From: Blastobasis lacticolella
Taxonomy: Eukaryota > Arthropoda > Insecta > Lepidoptera > Blastobasidae
NCBI GenBank assembly: GCA_905147135.1
Contig: LR990048.1
Span: 1,472,563 to 1,536,562 of the forward strand
Direction: 5' to 3'
Length of the DNA stretch: 64,000 nucleotides
Shown: positions 43,236 to 61,318 of the stretch, piece by piece
Layout: each line of letters opens with the position of its first letter
How positions within the stretch are numbered: the stretch's first letter is position 1
Made by a program: the position numbers and the translations under genes
Notes under the pieces: generated by a model
What the model was told of the DNA's origin: nothing
Seen by the model: only the letters and a program-made list of their open reading frames with translations
The model's database searches: none

Positions 43236-44520
43236 TCCCGCCTCTAATAGTCCGCTAGACATCGCTCTGGCAGCAAAAAAGCAAATCCCCTCCACTGACA
43301 AAACCACGTTCCCCAAATCCCCGCCCCATGGAGCACTGGAGAATTTACTCACCAGTAGAAACACAATGAAGTGTATTGTTTGGTTGTAGTATTCTGTAAG
43401 GTGGAGGTAAGTGCTTCACAATCGGGCGGCTCCAATTCGAATGGAATATCCCGCTATGCCCTCTCTTTTCAAATGTGCGGTTTGTAAGGCAGGTGTTGCA
43501 GCTGTGCGGTTTGAAGCAGGTGTGCAGTGTTACTCGATCAATATGACGTCAGCCTCCAGGTTGTTAAACCCGGTTTCCGGTTGGTTCGCGTCAGTTTATT
43601 TGTTGAACGATATGACGGACCTGTAGCCTGCAGCCGTCATATATTAGTAGGTACAGTAGAAATAACCGAAAGTATAGCTCGAGGTAGGACTAATTGTAAC
43701 AGATTATACGCTTCTAATCAACATACTAAAAATATACATCACATCACAAAGCGTGTAAAACGAAATTTGTAGAGAAGTTTGTAGGCTTTAATTTAGACAT
43801 GGACCATAATTATTAAAAATAACAAGGGACATATCGGGCCAAAAGCATCAAAGATGCAGGTGTACATTTTTAGTATGTTGAACCTACCATTTGAAGCAAT
43901 CATTATTTCTGTTACAGTTCAAATAATACAGTTCTACCTCAAAAACTATTTCTACTGCATTATTTGACAAACAAAAATGTGTGACCTCATTGCGATCCCA
44001 TTGCATAAAGATGGCGACGAGAATGAAGGGATGCGAGAGCACTCTGCGTGTAGTTAGGGCTGTGAAATAAACTCCCTGAAATTATATGCTATGGAGGTAC
44101 CCACAGAACACCATGATAGTGGTTCTGTGGAGGTACCGAATTCACCAGCAATTCTCAGGTAGCCAATCGTTACATTGATTGATAGCGGAGCTGCTAGACC
44201 CACTTAACAATTCAGGGTCAAGGTCAAAACAAAGAGGTCAAAGTCGTCAGCAGCGCGCATGCGCCAGCCACTTTCGCTTTCATTAGAATCGGTATTTTAC
44301 AAACCATCCTATAAACCACCTGTAGCTGCATGCGTATCAAGTTCGCTTCACGTTTGTCAATAAACATTCAAAATACCTACCTAGTGCGATATCGTTTATT
44401 TGGGCCTTTTGATAAGCAAAGTATTTCGTGTCATAGTAACGACATTGGGACATTAGCTATCTGTACAGTCAGCGGAAGAATGAACGGACTAATATAGCGC
44501 ACATTTTGAGGCTACCTTTT
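43236..44520. other. Intergenic, no recognised gene
   Basis: Several short + strand frames (43171-43772) have no motif. A palindromic-looking TGGAGGTACCCACAGAACCA / GTTCTGTGGAGGTACC pair lies at 44091-44139. Confidence 0.35.
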
Positions 44521-44592
44521 TTATGCTATTTAGTGACAAACGAGCAGACAGCTCACCTGATGGTAAGTGGTAACTGTCACCCATAACACCTG
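44521..44592 (-). repeat. LINE-tail fragment
   Basis: GAGCAGACAGCTCACCTGATGG, TAAGTGGTAACTGTCACCC; reversed form of the GGGTGACAGTTACCACTTA motif at 23129. Confidence 0.5.
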
Positions 44593-44926
44593 CAATTCAT
44601 ATATTTGGGTTGCGAGTAACAAAAATGCAGAACCGCAGATGCGTTGTCACTGTGAGGACTAAGATGAAATGCCTCATGCCTGTTATTTTGCTGTAGTTAG
44701 GTACCTACTAGCTTTTTAGCCACGCGCTAGGGTGCGCGTAGGCTAAACGGTTTGAGCTTTGTACTATGACCATGTTGACTAAATTGAACCAATCACGCGT
44801 AGTATATTTTAGTTTATGGATCACGCCGAAGTGAACTGATGCTGTCTCGTGTACAGTGCGACTAGGATCATAATTTAAGTGAAGGGGAGCGTTAGTCACG
44901 AATGTATCAAAATTGACGTTTTCAAT

Positions 44927-45550
44927 GGTCATATCTTGGCGTTGAATGTCCCGGTTATGCTCTCGCGAACAATGGTCCGGGTCTGCCTTGACTATGAACC
45001 AGGATTTTGCAGTTCAGGTAATTACAGTGGAGCGACTGCCGTCTGACCTCCGTGACCCTGTTAACAGGGCAACCTGACCGAGCATGGTTACACATTCAGT
45101 CGACTGAATGTGCAGGTTTCATCACGATGTTCCCCTCACCGTAAGAGCATCGGCCATGTGGTGTCCGGCAGAGTAGAATAGCACCAACCACTTGTGGGTT
45201 GTTTACACTCGTGGGTTTCGTATAAGGTGATATATAATATCTAACTAGTCTCCATAGGCTGGAAAATGGGCAGCAGCATTTTCTATTGGTATATTTATAA
45301 AACTGCAACATCCAACCCAAGCGTGGAGATTTTGGCAATAATCTCCCCTTTTGTGGGAAAGGCCCTTAGTCCTGCAGTGGACTGTGATGATGATGATGAT
45401 AAAGAGCATCGTTTAGTATTCAACCAATGTATATAACTCATTACACAACTAATGTATACAACAAAAAGAGTCATTGGTACATGGCCGCAGTAGGATTCGA
45501 ACCCGGTCCTCTCGCATTGCAAGTCGGATACAGTTTCAACTAGGCCACCG
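44927..45550 (-). mobile_element. SINE family B, copy 4, split by a SINE C insertion
   Basis: The two parts 44927-45152 and 45402-45550 together give about 365 bp with tail, middle and tRNA-like head (B box GGTTCGAATCC on the - strand). Flanking ACGTTTTCAAT (44916-44926) and ACGTTCTCAAT (45551-45561) look like its own 11-bp target duplication with one change. Confidence 0.85.
45153..45401 (+). mobile_element. SINE-like family C, copy 4, nested in SINE B
   Basis: Full-length copy, GCCATGTGGTGTCCGGCAG to the GATGATGATGATGATAA end. It is bracketed by the 10-bp duplication AAGAGCATCG (45143-45152 and 45402-45411), which belongs to the SINE B body, so C inserted after B. Confidence 0.9.
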
Positions 45551-45599
45551 ACGTTCTCAATACAGTGGCAAACCATGTTAGTTTTAATGTATGAGAGAT

Positions 45600-47973
45600 G
45601 TATGAGTGTGAAACAGGGAAAAAAGTGAGTCAGGATCCTAATTTGTGGCTGTCTGTAGTCTCAGCCTACCCTTGGCCTACTTACTATATAGGTATACGGT
45701 AGTTAGTGTGTATGTTGAATCATTACGAATTGTCGGTCGATTGACGTCTCTGGCGTCGCTGATTTATTCAGTCTGACCCATTATTACGTCCATGGTCTGG
45801 CCTAGTCAATAACGTACGGCGGGCTGAATAACAACTCACAGAAGAAAATAAAACACAGCGTACAATATTAAATTTATTAGTAAAAAATATTATACATCTT
45901 CCACAATATTGGAGAACCATAACTTAATTAAATATTCGATTATTATAGGTTATAGCACTTCTGTTTAAATTGCTGCTTCATGCTCACAGTTACAGCGCAA
46001 GCAAATCGCATCGCATCGCAGGGCAATAGTTTCTGGTACACAGGAAAACCTCGTCAACCTCCAAAAAGTCACGCATTGAATTCACACAGTAAATGCTCCC
46101 CAAGCGGGGACATACAGACGGAGAGAAAACTGAAACATGCAGCGGCGTAAAAAGTGAAATATCCTTACCTAGCTTTACATACAATCAAAATCGTCGATTA
46201 CTATTAAAACTTATCAAGTATGCCTTCCATAAATATAGTAATTTTGGGTACATTACAATAACAAAAATAAATATCTACATTGGATCAACGAGCACTCAAA
46301 ATTTTATTAATTTCAAAGTCTTGACTATTATGTTATATACTCTAACTAAGTACAATGACACTCGAGTGCCACGGTAGGGGCGTTGCGTCGCTTCTGCCAA
46401 GGCGGGCCGGGTCCAAGCCAAGCAAGGCATTTATCGCCCTCCCTTAGTCTATTTGGTGTCACCACGTCATTTTTACTTACAATGTATAATAATATCCATT
46501 AAATCAAATGCAAAGTAAATGCAAGCCTATGCGAAGATAGAAGTATCGCAAAACAAAATTGCAAATGCCTCACTAGATGGCGTCAGGAACGTTGAAGAGC
46601 TACCTGTCAATTTTTTTTATAAAATATCTTGTGATTGTGACCCCGTTTCGTTCAGATTCAAAATAAATTGGATAACAATGAAGTTTTGTTTGACAAAACA
46701 TCATAGGGTAGGTATTGTACAAAATACTAAAAGTTATATTCGCGTATTTCTCTAAAATCCAGTGCTGTATTATACTGAATTCTAGCAACATTTAACAGTA
46801 GCGACACCTAACTCGGACGCATCAATTTACTACTTTTTAAGAAATAATTTCATTGTTTTGCCGTTGACTATATACTTGTATTTACGAAAAAAGGAAGTGT
46901 TCTAACTAATTCAAAGTAAACAGAGGGGATCGAGAAAAACAACGAGCTCTTCACTTCCCAAGCTCTTCTTTTAGAATTACTAAATTAGAGAGAAAACAGA
47001 CAAGTACACAGAGGAGAAAAATGTACGAAACAACGTGGCGAACCTCTAGACACCGTTGATATGTAAACGAACACAATTACACACAATTTTGTTTCACAGT
47101 TCACACCCCGGCCCGCATACAGCCAGAAGCGCGAACATTACATATCATTATTAGTTATTATTACAGTACTCCGCTACGACCTACGCCGTAACCTAAGTTA
47201 AAATTGAATTATTTTAAGTTACCAAGTAAACAACTTTACGAGAATACCTTTACTCCTTATTAATTTGTAGAAACACTAAAACAGGTAAATTAAACAAAAC
47301 GTATTGCCGAAATTAATACATCAAAAGCAGTACGATGAGGGATTTCAAGATGGCGTTTACTAGGTTCCAAAAAATTTCAACAGATGCCGTTATATTTCGT
47401 TTTTGTGTTTGGAAAGATAAACAAATTTTTCGCCTTGTAATAATTGCAATCGACTTTGCCTGGTTGTGTGTTCTCCGGATGTCCGAACGGTATAAATCTG
47501 AACACAAGGCCAGTGAAACCACGAAAAATTTCGAACGTCATTCATTCGACACTGATCAACGCCATCTAGCCACATAATTTGGAACTCCAGCTCAAACGTA
47601 CCCGAAAACGCCTCATCGCATGTTACTACATTTTACGTCACACACAACTCTCACCGCAAATAAAAAATACATATATACGGTTTACGGAGTCCTCGTCGCT
47701 ATTACATCGCTGGCATCCAGCTGATGGCTGATGGGCACACTACATTGTGCGTACAGATCGGCGCTTATATCCTAGGGCTTGCATTATGTATTTATGATGT
47801 TTATATATCAGTACAGTACACGGTTTATGAAATAGCGGTCTGCGGGACTCGTTCTAGGTTACGGAGGGTTTGAGGCGAGTCACGACCTTAGATTGGAAGA
47901 AATTGTGGCATGGTAGTGTTCCAAAATCGAAGACAAAAGGCGTTCGAATGACGGCAGCCGTATTTGTGCTCAG
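45600..47973. other. Mostly unique DNA between the genes; possible distal drk 3' region
   Basis: No SINEs or recognised MITEs occur over 2.4 kb, unusual here. On the - strand an AATAAA (around 45870) is followed by a GT-containing stretch and could end a very long drk 3' untranslated region, but this is speculation. The + strand frame 47335-47577 has no motif. Confidence 0.25.
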
Positions 47974-48118
47974 CAATGGGCGTCACTGTCGGGTAAAGCC
48001 TTGTCACTGTCAAAATAACGCCGCTCTATTGGCCGAAATCCGTCAACTTAGAGCCTCTTGATTCTGGCCAATAGCGCGAGGTATTCTGAAAAAACCTTAC
48101 TCGCTAGTAGCGCCATTG
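47974..48118. mobile_element. MITE family E, copy 1
   Basis: CAATGGGCGTCACTGTCGGG at the left pairs with CTAGTAGCGCCATTG at the right; inner halves TCTATTGGCCGAAAT and ATTCTGGCCAATAG also pair. A second copy is at 51656-51808. Confidence 0.65.
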
Positions 48119-49247
48119 AGTTGCATTTCAAACCCGCGATAGCCCTCATACAGTTCGTATGCAAATTACTTAATTATATCTTTCAACTTACAGAGAGCGT
48201 GAAAGAGATAGGTAGGTAATTCGCACGCGAATGCAATTCAAACGGTTCAAAGATACGGCGCCAAATGGCAAACATTTTGTTTTCGGTGCAGTTTTCCTTC
48301 TACTCAGTTGTCTTCATCTAAGGCAATGACTCTGCGGTTCTCAAAAGGATTTTGTAAATATGAATGCGTTATTTGTTGAACCACGCATCTTCAGCTCCTT
48401 TTCTTAGGATCCACCTCAACCCCACCCGGCACCCAAAACGCGCCCCGGTCAAAATACAAATTAAAAATAAAACTTTTCAAAATACGTAAAAAGAACTTAA
48501 AGCCTACACCTAACTACGTGTGTAAATGTAAATGGTAAATATTTTAAAAATGAGCATTATACTCTAATAAGGGGATAAATAATGGACGCATTTAAAAAAA
48601 AATCACATCTGTAAAAAAACTATACTCGATCGGGTTCCAGTGGCGCGGAGGCGACTGATTTGTTCCCTGTTTTATATATTCTTTTCTTTACTCACTAAAA
48701 CGTATCGACAATCTATAATTAACAATGTGGCACGTATTTGGGGGTCACTGGGACCCCGCCCGGATACAGGACGAAGCGTCTGCCTTTGCAGCGTGGCGGG
48801 CTTACTGCGAGAGAGTAGAGAGAGAGAGAGAGAGAGAGATTACAACTCTAGCTAGCTCTTGCGTTGAAATGAGCGACACACAGAGTCATATATTCGCATA
48901 AGCCTCCCACGCTCCGCAAGCCGGTTCGAGAGTTAAGCGATTTGTACTACCAAATATTCTTTTTGTAAGCTCTGGAAAATTCAATACGAAAAATCACGGA
49001 AATGTAGCTATAGTAAGCACGAGCACGATCTCTTCGATAGTACCTATCTAAGACGAGAAAAAAAAAATTTTTTTTTTCGAAATTTCTTTTCAGTGATTTC
49101 GTATGTGATACGCGTAGGACAAAAGGACACTAAGCACCATACTCGTCAAAATACACGATTTCATCCTCCGCCGAGGCCCTTACAATATCGGAATATAAAG
49201 TTTCTTTAAGACAATAAAAGAAAACTATAACGTTTCCCTTCATAACT
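48119..49247. other. No recognised gene
   Basis: A run of AG repeats at 48811-48838 and poly-A/poly-T facing runs at 49057-49078 (AAAAAAAAATTTTTTTTT). No coding signal. Confidence 0.4.
48811..48838. repeat. (AG)n microsatellite
   Basis: GAGAGAGTAGAGAGAGAGAG continuing in AG. Confidence 0.85.
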
Positions 49248-49397
49248 GAGGGCTTACCATGAACTCTTATAGCAGGACCTAAACAGAACTGCCCTGCTTA
49301 GAACGAGACAGCGCTATACGAGTCACATAAGCTAGTCTCGTTCAAACCTAAAGCAATTCTGTTTAGGTCCTGCTATAAGAGTTCATGGTAAGCCCTC
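49248..49397. mobile_element. MITE family F with 41-bp perfect inverted ends
   Basis: The arms 49248-49288 and 49357-49397 are exact reverse complements (outer part GAGGGCTTACCATGAACTC, inner part GCAGGACCTAAACAGAA); after one mismatch a further 3 bp pair. The centre is 68 bp and itself has GAACGAGAC / GTCTCGTTC pairing. Identical arms point to recent origin or gene conversion. Confidence 0.85.
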
Positions 49398-49649
49398 TGA
49401 ACCGTTGCAAGTCGAGACATCTTATGACTGTATTTTTTGACGGACTGGAAGATTGACCACATGCAGATTAAAAAAGCTATAATTATTAGGGTCAATTTAG
49501 GCAAACTAACATCTAATGTGGTCGACTTTATATCTAAAAATATTGCCGGATTTTATTATTATTGCTTTTTGAATATAGGACGTTCCGAACGACATCACCA
49601 GTGATGTGGACTGATTGAATATAGTCAGCGTCGTTTCCTCTGTCTGTGA

Positions 49650-50064
49650 GTTCGTACTAAGGACCGACCGAGACCTCGTTCTCAGCTATTCTTGGCTAAA
49701 ATTCAGCTGAGGTCTTTGTCTCTGTTTCTGAGATTCGAATGGAAAGGCCAAATTTAAATGTACCGAATTTTTGCTTGAGTAGGATCTTTACAATAACGTT
49801 TTACCAAAGCTGAACACATAAATAATAACAGATTACCATGTATTTATAAATGCTGACGCTTAATATTCTGCATCCATTTTTCAAAAAATTTCCTAAGATT
49901 TCAGTCTAAAAAGCGAAAACCTAGGAAAGCTGATGCCTAATATTCTGTATCAATTTTTCAATATTTATCCTATTTCAGTGAATGTTTCCATTCTCGATGT
50001 CAGCCGAGAATAAATTCTTTCTCACGCACAAAAAACACAGTCTCGGTCGTCCCTTGGTTCGTAC
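49650..50064. repeat. Candidate element with 25-bp imperfect inverted ends
   Basis: GTTCGTACTAAGGACCGACC (GAGAC) at 49650 and its partner at 50040-50064 match at 20 of 25 positions. Between them lies a direct repeat (GCTGA...TAATATTCTG / TCTGCATCC) near 49855 and 49930. No transposase. Confidence 0.4.
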
Positions 50065-50504
50065 CGACAAGATAATGTTATTTTGAAAGCACATCTGTAA
50101 CTCGAAAGAATTCTACACCGGACATAATTGGCAGGTGTAGGTTGAATAACCAGACCACTAGTGGTGTCATCGGGAACGAACGTTTTAGGACCCACTCGTA
50201 CCTGCAAAGCAAGTATTGCGTTCAAGCTGACAATTTCACACACCAATAACCATCTGTATCTCTTTAGTTGAAGTAAACGGGGAAGATGGCAATATACGCC
50301 ACAATTTCATCCGAAAAGAGCAAAGCTGAGTGGGTCCGATTGGGAAAGCGTGTCTGACACGATTTCTTTTTTGCAGATTGCTTCATCTTTCGGTTCCTAA
50401 GACGACCACTCTATAAGTGGCACGCTTTTCCTTGAAATTTGCAGATGATTTCTCTTATAGCAGAATGAACTCCGATTAGAATGAAGTTAGTAGAAGAGGC
50501 ATGA

Positions 50505-50722
50505 GATGGTACCCAAGTTGCACTACCCAAGTTGTAATTCTTAGGAAGCTCATCGCACATTGCATAAGCCTAGTGGGCTACCCTAGGGACATTACTTAGC
50601 CCAATACCCAAGTTGCAGTACGGGAAAGTATCCAAGGGATAATACTCAAGTTATCCAAGTAGTCGTACCCAAGTATACCTACCCAACGGGCAACTTGGCT
50701 AGTTGCAATGCCCAGTTGGCAG
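50505..50722. repeat. Degenerate array of CCAAGTTG-like words
   Basis: TACCCAAGTTG or close variants occur at about 50510, 50524, 50605, 50629 (TATCCAAG), 50642 (TACTCAAGTTATCCAAG), 50668 and 50680, with GGGCAACTTGG as an inverted form near 50688 and CCCAGTTGG at 50712. No regular period. Confidence 0.6.
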
Positions 50723-50810
50723 AACTACAGGCGTGTAATGGTTACATGAAAGCAATCATGGTACTACTCAGTTTTCAAGATGGTCAGAAGACATATCGAC
50801 CAACCAATAT

Positions 50811-50876
50811 CCAGTATAAAAGGAGCTCACGTTGCTATCTGCGTGTCTATAGAGACGCTAGCTCTTTTTATAATGG
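50811..50876 (+). mobile_element. Short palindromic MITE, family G, copy 2
   Basis: CCAGTATAAAAGGAGCTCAC, a central GTCTATAGAGACGC palindrome, then GCTAGCTC and TTTTTATAATGG. Confidence 0.75.
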
Positions 50877-50911
50877 TTTTGGGAAGGTGGATATGCTGGA
50901 CTAACCAAGAA

Positions 50912-50975
50912 CCGGTATAAAAGGAGCTAACGTTGCTATGCGCGTCTATAGAGACGCTAGCTCATCTTATACTGG
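50912..50975 (+). mobile_element. Short palindromic MITE, family G, copy 3
   Basis: CCGGTATAAAAGGAGCTAAC, GTCTATAGAGACGC, then GCTAGCTCATCTTATACTGG. It is in tandem orientation with copy 2, 35 bp away. Confidence 0.75.
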
Positions 50976-51655
50976 TTTTGGGTAGTTCGAAATGCAGTTG
51001 ACAGTACGAGAGCTACAACCGTAGTACCACACGCCATTTGTAAAATGGATAGGTGAAAACGTGACAGCAATGAGGTCCTATCGCCTAACTCGAATGCTAT
51101 TTCGCTTTATCTCGCTCACTCGCGAGTGGGGCGAGCGAGATGAAGTCTTGATGCTATCGCAAAAGATATGATGACTGAATCCTTTAAATTTTACTTAAGT
51201 AACGAAAATAACAGTAAAATTAGTTTTTGATTGTCTTCAAATAAGCAAGATATGGACTTTTAAAATTCTTAATTAGTCAGAGCAGGCGATACTAAATCGT
51301 GACGTCACGGTTTAGTACCAGCCAATTAAAAGATACAAACTCCGTTTCGCAAAAAGGAGACAGACAAGAATCTAAGATCTTATTAGTCTTACGTTTTTTT
51401 AACTGATTTCAATTTTAGTTTTTGTCATCATTCTAAAGCATTTTTCATATTTTGTTCATATGACATAATGCAGTAGCAGTCATCATCTCTAATGCTAGCG
51501 TAAAGAGTTAGGCGGTAGGTGCCCTGGACAGGGGAATTCTATCGGTAGTATAGTGCCAAAAACTTATCTGACCCGGTATCCAAAGCTGGAACCATGTGTC
51601 GCCATTTTGAAATGTCATGTCAGTGAAGGCAACCTCACTGCTGCACAACCCGCTC
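50976..51655. other. No recognised gene
   Basis: A short inverted repeat TATCTCGCTCACTCGCGAGT / GCGAGCGAGATG around 51107-51140. The rest is unique. Confidence 0.4.
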
Positions 51656-51808
51656 ACCAGTGGGTGCTACTGTCGAGTAAGTTCTTGTCACTGTCAAAAT
51701 AACACCGTCCTATTGGCTGAAATCCAACTGTCATGTCTCTGTTTGATTCTGGTCAATAGCGCGAGGTATTTTGACAACTGACCTTACTCGCCAGTAACGC
51801 CATCTATT
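51656..51808. mobile_element. MITE family E, copy 2
   Basis: CAGTGGGTGCTACTGTCGAG to TCGCCAGTAACGCCATCTATTG; same interior landmarks (CTATTGGCTGAAATCC, CAATAGCGCGAGGTATT) as copy 1. Confidence 0.6.
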
Positions 51809-51951
51809 GTAGTTTCAAACTTACGATAGCCCTCATTCCAACAACAGCAACCGTACCGCCGATCTACGATAGCCGCCATCTTGATCCAACTGCGTAGGGA
51901 CCAATCGCAGCAAGCCAGAGCCAAAACTGCCTTGCTGCGACTGGTTTAAAC

Positions 51952-52373
51952 CCAATGAGGAGTTTTCCAATAGGTATCTAAAGCATTCCTAACCACTCAC
52001 TAGATGGCGCCCCGACAATTTTGGTAATTTACAATCGCTTGAAATAGGTTCTTAGCAAACAGGATATAAACACTGGGTACGTTGTATTGAATAATATTGT
52101 ATTTGTCAATAGTTTTCAACCATTTTAGAGATTGTAATAATAATGGAACATAGTGCTAACTTCTATAAATATTTATTTTTACACTTCGTTCAACCTTTAC
52201 CAGTTATGTTTATATTAATAAACATTTTATTTTTAAGTTTAGTATTAGTTGGCTGCATGAAATCACTGCCACCATCATACAGATTATTAAAAGATTACCA
52301 AAATTGTAGGAGCGCCATCTATTGATGCTTTTTGAAACCAACTATCTATACCTACTGGAAAACTCCTCATTGG
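51952..52373 (+). mobile_element. MITE family H, copy 2, carrying a 60-codon frame
   Basis: CCAATGAGGAGTTTTCCAAT and its right partner ATTGGAAAACTCCTCATTGG-type end match over 26 bp with one difference. The frame at 52143-52325 keeps the length and start of copy 1 (MEHSANFYKYLFLHFVQPL, then PVMFILINILFLSLVLVGCM). It lies about 240 bp downstream of the drk stop, in reverse relative to drk. Outside it, CCGCCATCTTGATCCAA (about 51875-51891) and TTGGATCAAGATGGCGG (52370-52386) form a second inverted pair, so this copy appears inserted in another palindromic element. Confidence 0.8.
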
Positions 52374-52615
52374 ATCAAGATGGCGGCCTACTATCGCAGA
52401 TTGAGCATCAGGTGCCCCGCTTGCATGTTTGTCTGCCGAAAAAAGACGGTACCACTCCAGCGACGCTGTCACCGGGTAAGTTAAGCTTGCACTATACTGC
52501 GGTAAACATAATATGTGGGGTCAAATGGTCTGGAATCCTGGATCCGTGTGGTCCGTGTTGCAAGGGCGCCGGCGGGGCGAGGCGGGGCGAACGACACAAG
52601 GCGGCGGTGGGACCA

Positions 52616-58957
<6,342 letters not shown>

Positions 58958-59220
58958 TCATAAACTGCCGATTGGATCGAGTAGAACTGACCGTGTTGGG
59001 CATAACAGTTATACTCTAGCAAGCCGTTTAAGACGAGGGAAAAAAGCGCACGGAATTTAAAAATTGTAGAGCTGGTATCATTGAGTATACTCGGACGTAA
59101 ACGGTTTTGATACTCGTTTCTTCTTACCAACAGTATCTTCCTCCTCATGTGACATAGATCACTATAACATTTTGGCGAATTCCTCTAATGTCATATGTAT
59201 TTATTTAATATAAATAATAA

Positions 59221-59384
59221 TAATCTTGGCGTTAATGTCCTGGTTGTGCTCTCGCGCATAAGGGCCCGGGGTCCGCCTTGATCATGCTCCAGGATTTGGC
59301 AGATCAGATAGTTACAGTGAAGCGACTGCCACCTGACCTCCGTGACCCTGCTACCAGATGAACCTGACCAGATTGGATCATCGA
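59221..59384 (-). mobile_element. SINE family B, copy 6, truncated
   Basis: AATCTTGGCGTTAATGTCC through GGGCCCGGGGTCCGCC and ACCCTGCTACCAGATGAACC to GATTGGATCATCG. The head is missing. Just beyond it, CTTCTTATGCTGGTCATACACGTTC repeats a segment from 58936 in two parts, a small local duplication. Confidence 0.7.
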
Positions 59385-59993
59385 CTTCTTATGCTGGTCA
59401 TACACGTTCATAAATTACGTGGATAGGCGTGAGTAGGCGTGGATTGGCATTACAGTTATACTTGACGGCACTTTAATAATAATATATTTATAGTATTCTC
59501 TTTATATATTTATTTATGATGACATGTGTAAGCACATCTTGTAGTTTTTTCCCCTTATTTGCTCTTGCACTACTATGAGATACTGTGATAACTTACCTCT
59601 TCCCAAAGGTTGTCTGGAAGAGATCGCTTAAAGCGATAAGGCCGCCTTTGCGCGCATATAAATTGTTTTTCTTATTTCTTGTTATGTATATTTTTTTTGT
59701 GTGTGCAATAAAGAGTTTTAACTTACTTACTTACTTACACAATTGAATTTCAATTCTTTTGCCTTCATCATGCCGATTGGACTGTGTATGGCCGCTGTCT
59801 AACCGGCAACGACGATTGGACGATAGGCACGAAGGTGAGTATATCAGGGATGGTCAAGAGGTCGACCGCGGTCTACCGATCGACCGCGAAGGCGATTTAG
59901 TATATCCATGCATGTCCTGATCATCCATGGATTTTCATATATTATGACATGACGGGTGGACCAATAATAAATTGTAGCCAATGTAGATATAAT

Positions 59994-60243
59994 GGTGGTG
60001 TGTGGTGCCGCCACCTCAAAGAATAGCACCACCCCATCTCTTCCCGTGGGTGTCGTAAGAGGCGACTAAGGGACAAATCCGAAAGGTGGGCAGCAGCATC
60101 TTTCTGGGTAGATTTACATCAACTGCACTGCGATCTCCAACCCGCCTGCCGAGCGTGGAGATTATGGCAATGACCTCCCCTTTCGTGGGAGAGGCCCGAA
60201 GTCCTGCAGTGGACTGTTATGGGCTGTGATGATGATGATGATG
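59994..60243 (+). mobile_element. SINE-like family C, copy 6, with 13-bp target duplication
   Basis: GGTGGTGTGTGGTGCCGCC to the (GAT)n end. Flanked by ATGTAGATATAAT at 59981-59993 and 60244-60256. The 5' half differs from other copies (CACCCCATCTCTTCCCGTGG, GGTGTCGTAAGAGGCGACTA), suggesting a subfamily. Confidence 0.85.
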
Positions 60244-60256
60244 ATGTAGATATAAT

Positions 60257-61318
60257 TTATTATTAGACATAATGGATATGGATAAAGTACCTATTTATGA
60301 GTATTGACGACAATTAGTGTATTGTATATACCTACGTTGAATAATAGTAGTTTATGCAACTGTCATATAAAAGGCGGTATTAAAACATGAGTGTCTGTTG
60401 AGGCGTAGCCGAGTATCATAATAGTTTGACACGAGTGTTTTAATACCTAATTATATGCAGTTGCATACACTACTTTATCTACACTCATATTTTTATGTTA
60501 AAATATCGTAACTATAATTTTCTCAACTTTGCTGGAAGTAAGCTGCGAGTCAGTTCTGTTGTATCTACGCGTCGAGGATATCAAGCGGCGGGAAATTCAC
60601 TGTACTACTTTCACATTTACCTATTTATTTGCTTAAAATAAGAAAAAACATTTACAAATACAAATTACAACAATTACAAAAAATATTCTGTTTAGCGGGA
60701 AAATAATTACACAGAATATAAACAGGAAAATTTAAATATTGAATTTGAATTTGTTAAAGACATCTAGGTATTCAGCCTACAGTACGCCAAGTCGCCTGAC
60801 AAAAAATAAAAAAATAAAAGTGTTGCATAATTATTGAAAAGTTATTTTACGAAACAGCTGTAATGAAAATAGTATGGGAAATGCTGTATCGAAAAGTAAT
60901 TTTTTAAAATTTTATAGACTGGCGTGAAAAAAGTGTACCCTTAAACGACTGTTTTCGAATATGTAATTGGAACATTACGCTATGCGTGTAGATAAAGAAT
61001 GTTAAACTAGAACTTTATTGTTGTGTTCCGAAAAGCTACTTTATTTATACTACAGTAAGCATTAGTAACGACTGTATAGCTGCCTCGTAGATTGGCCCTA
61101 CCGCAGTGTCGTATGTAGAGTACTTTAGTGCAAATATTTTCTCTACCTCTAAAGCTAAAAATGGGAAGCACTCTTTATACAACATTAACGGTTACAAGCA
61201 TCTATTTAGACATAGACTTCACCCTAGACCTAGACTAACCTAACGTAGACCTGCCCCTTGTGTACTTAAAAAGGCTGTTAGACGAAACGAGTATTAGGCC
61301 TTTTCAAATTAGGTCAAA
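60257..61318. other. AT-rich drk intron, no exon found
   Basis: Read on the - strand for SH2 and N-terminal SH3 residues (for example FLIR, HFKV, WY-rich blocks) without success. Confidence 0.45.

Noticed and set aside
45483..45550. Possible tRNA gene on the - strand
   Set aside because: It is the tRNA-like head of SINE B copy 4, with the SINE body attached and a target duplication at its end.
50022..50246. 74-codon - strand frame
   Set aside because: It overlaps an inverted-end repeat candidate and has no recognisable domain.
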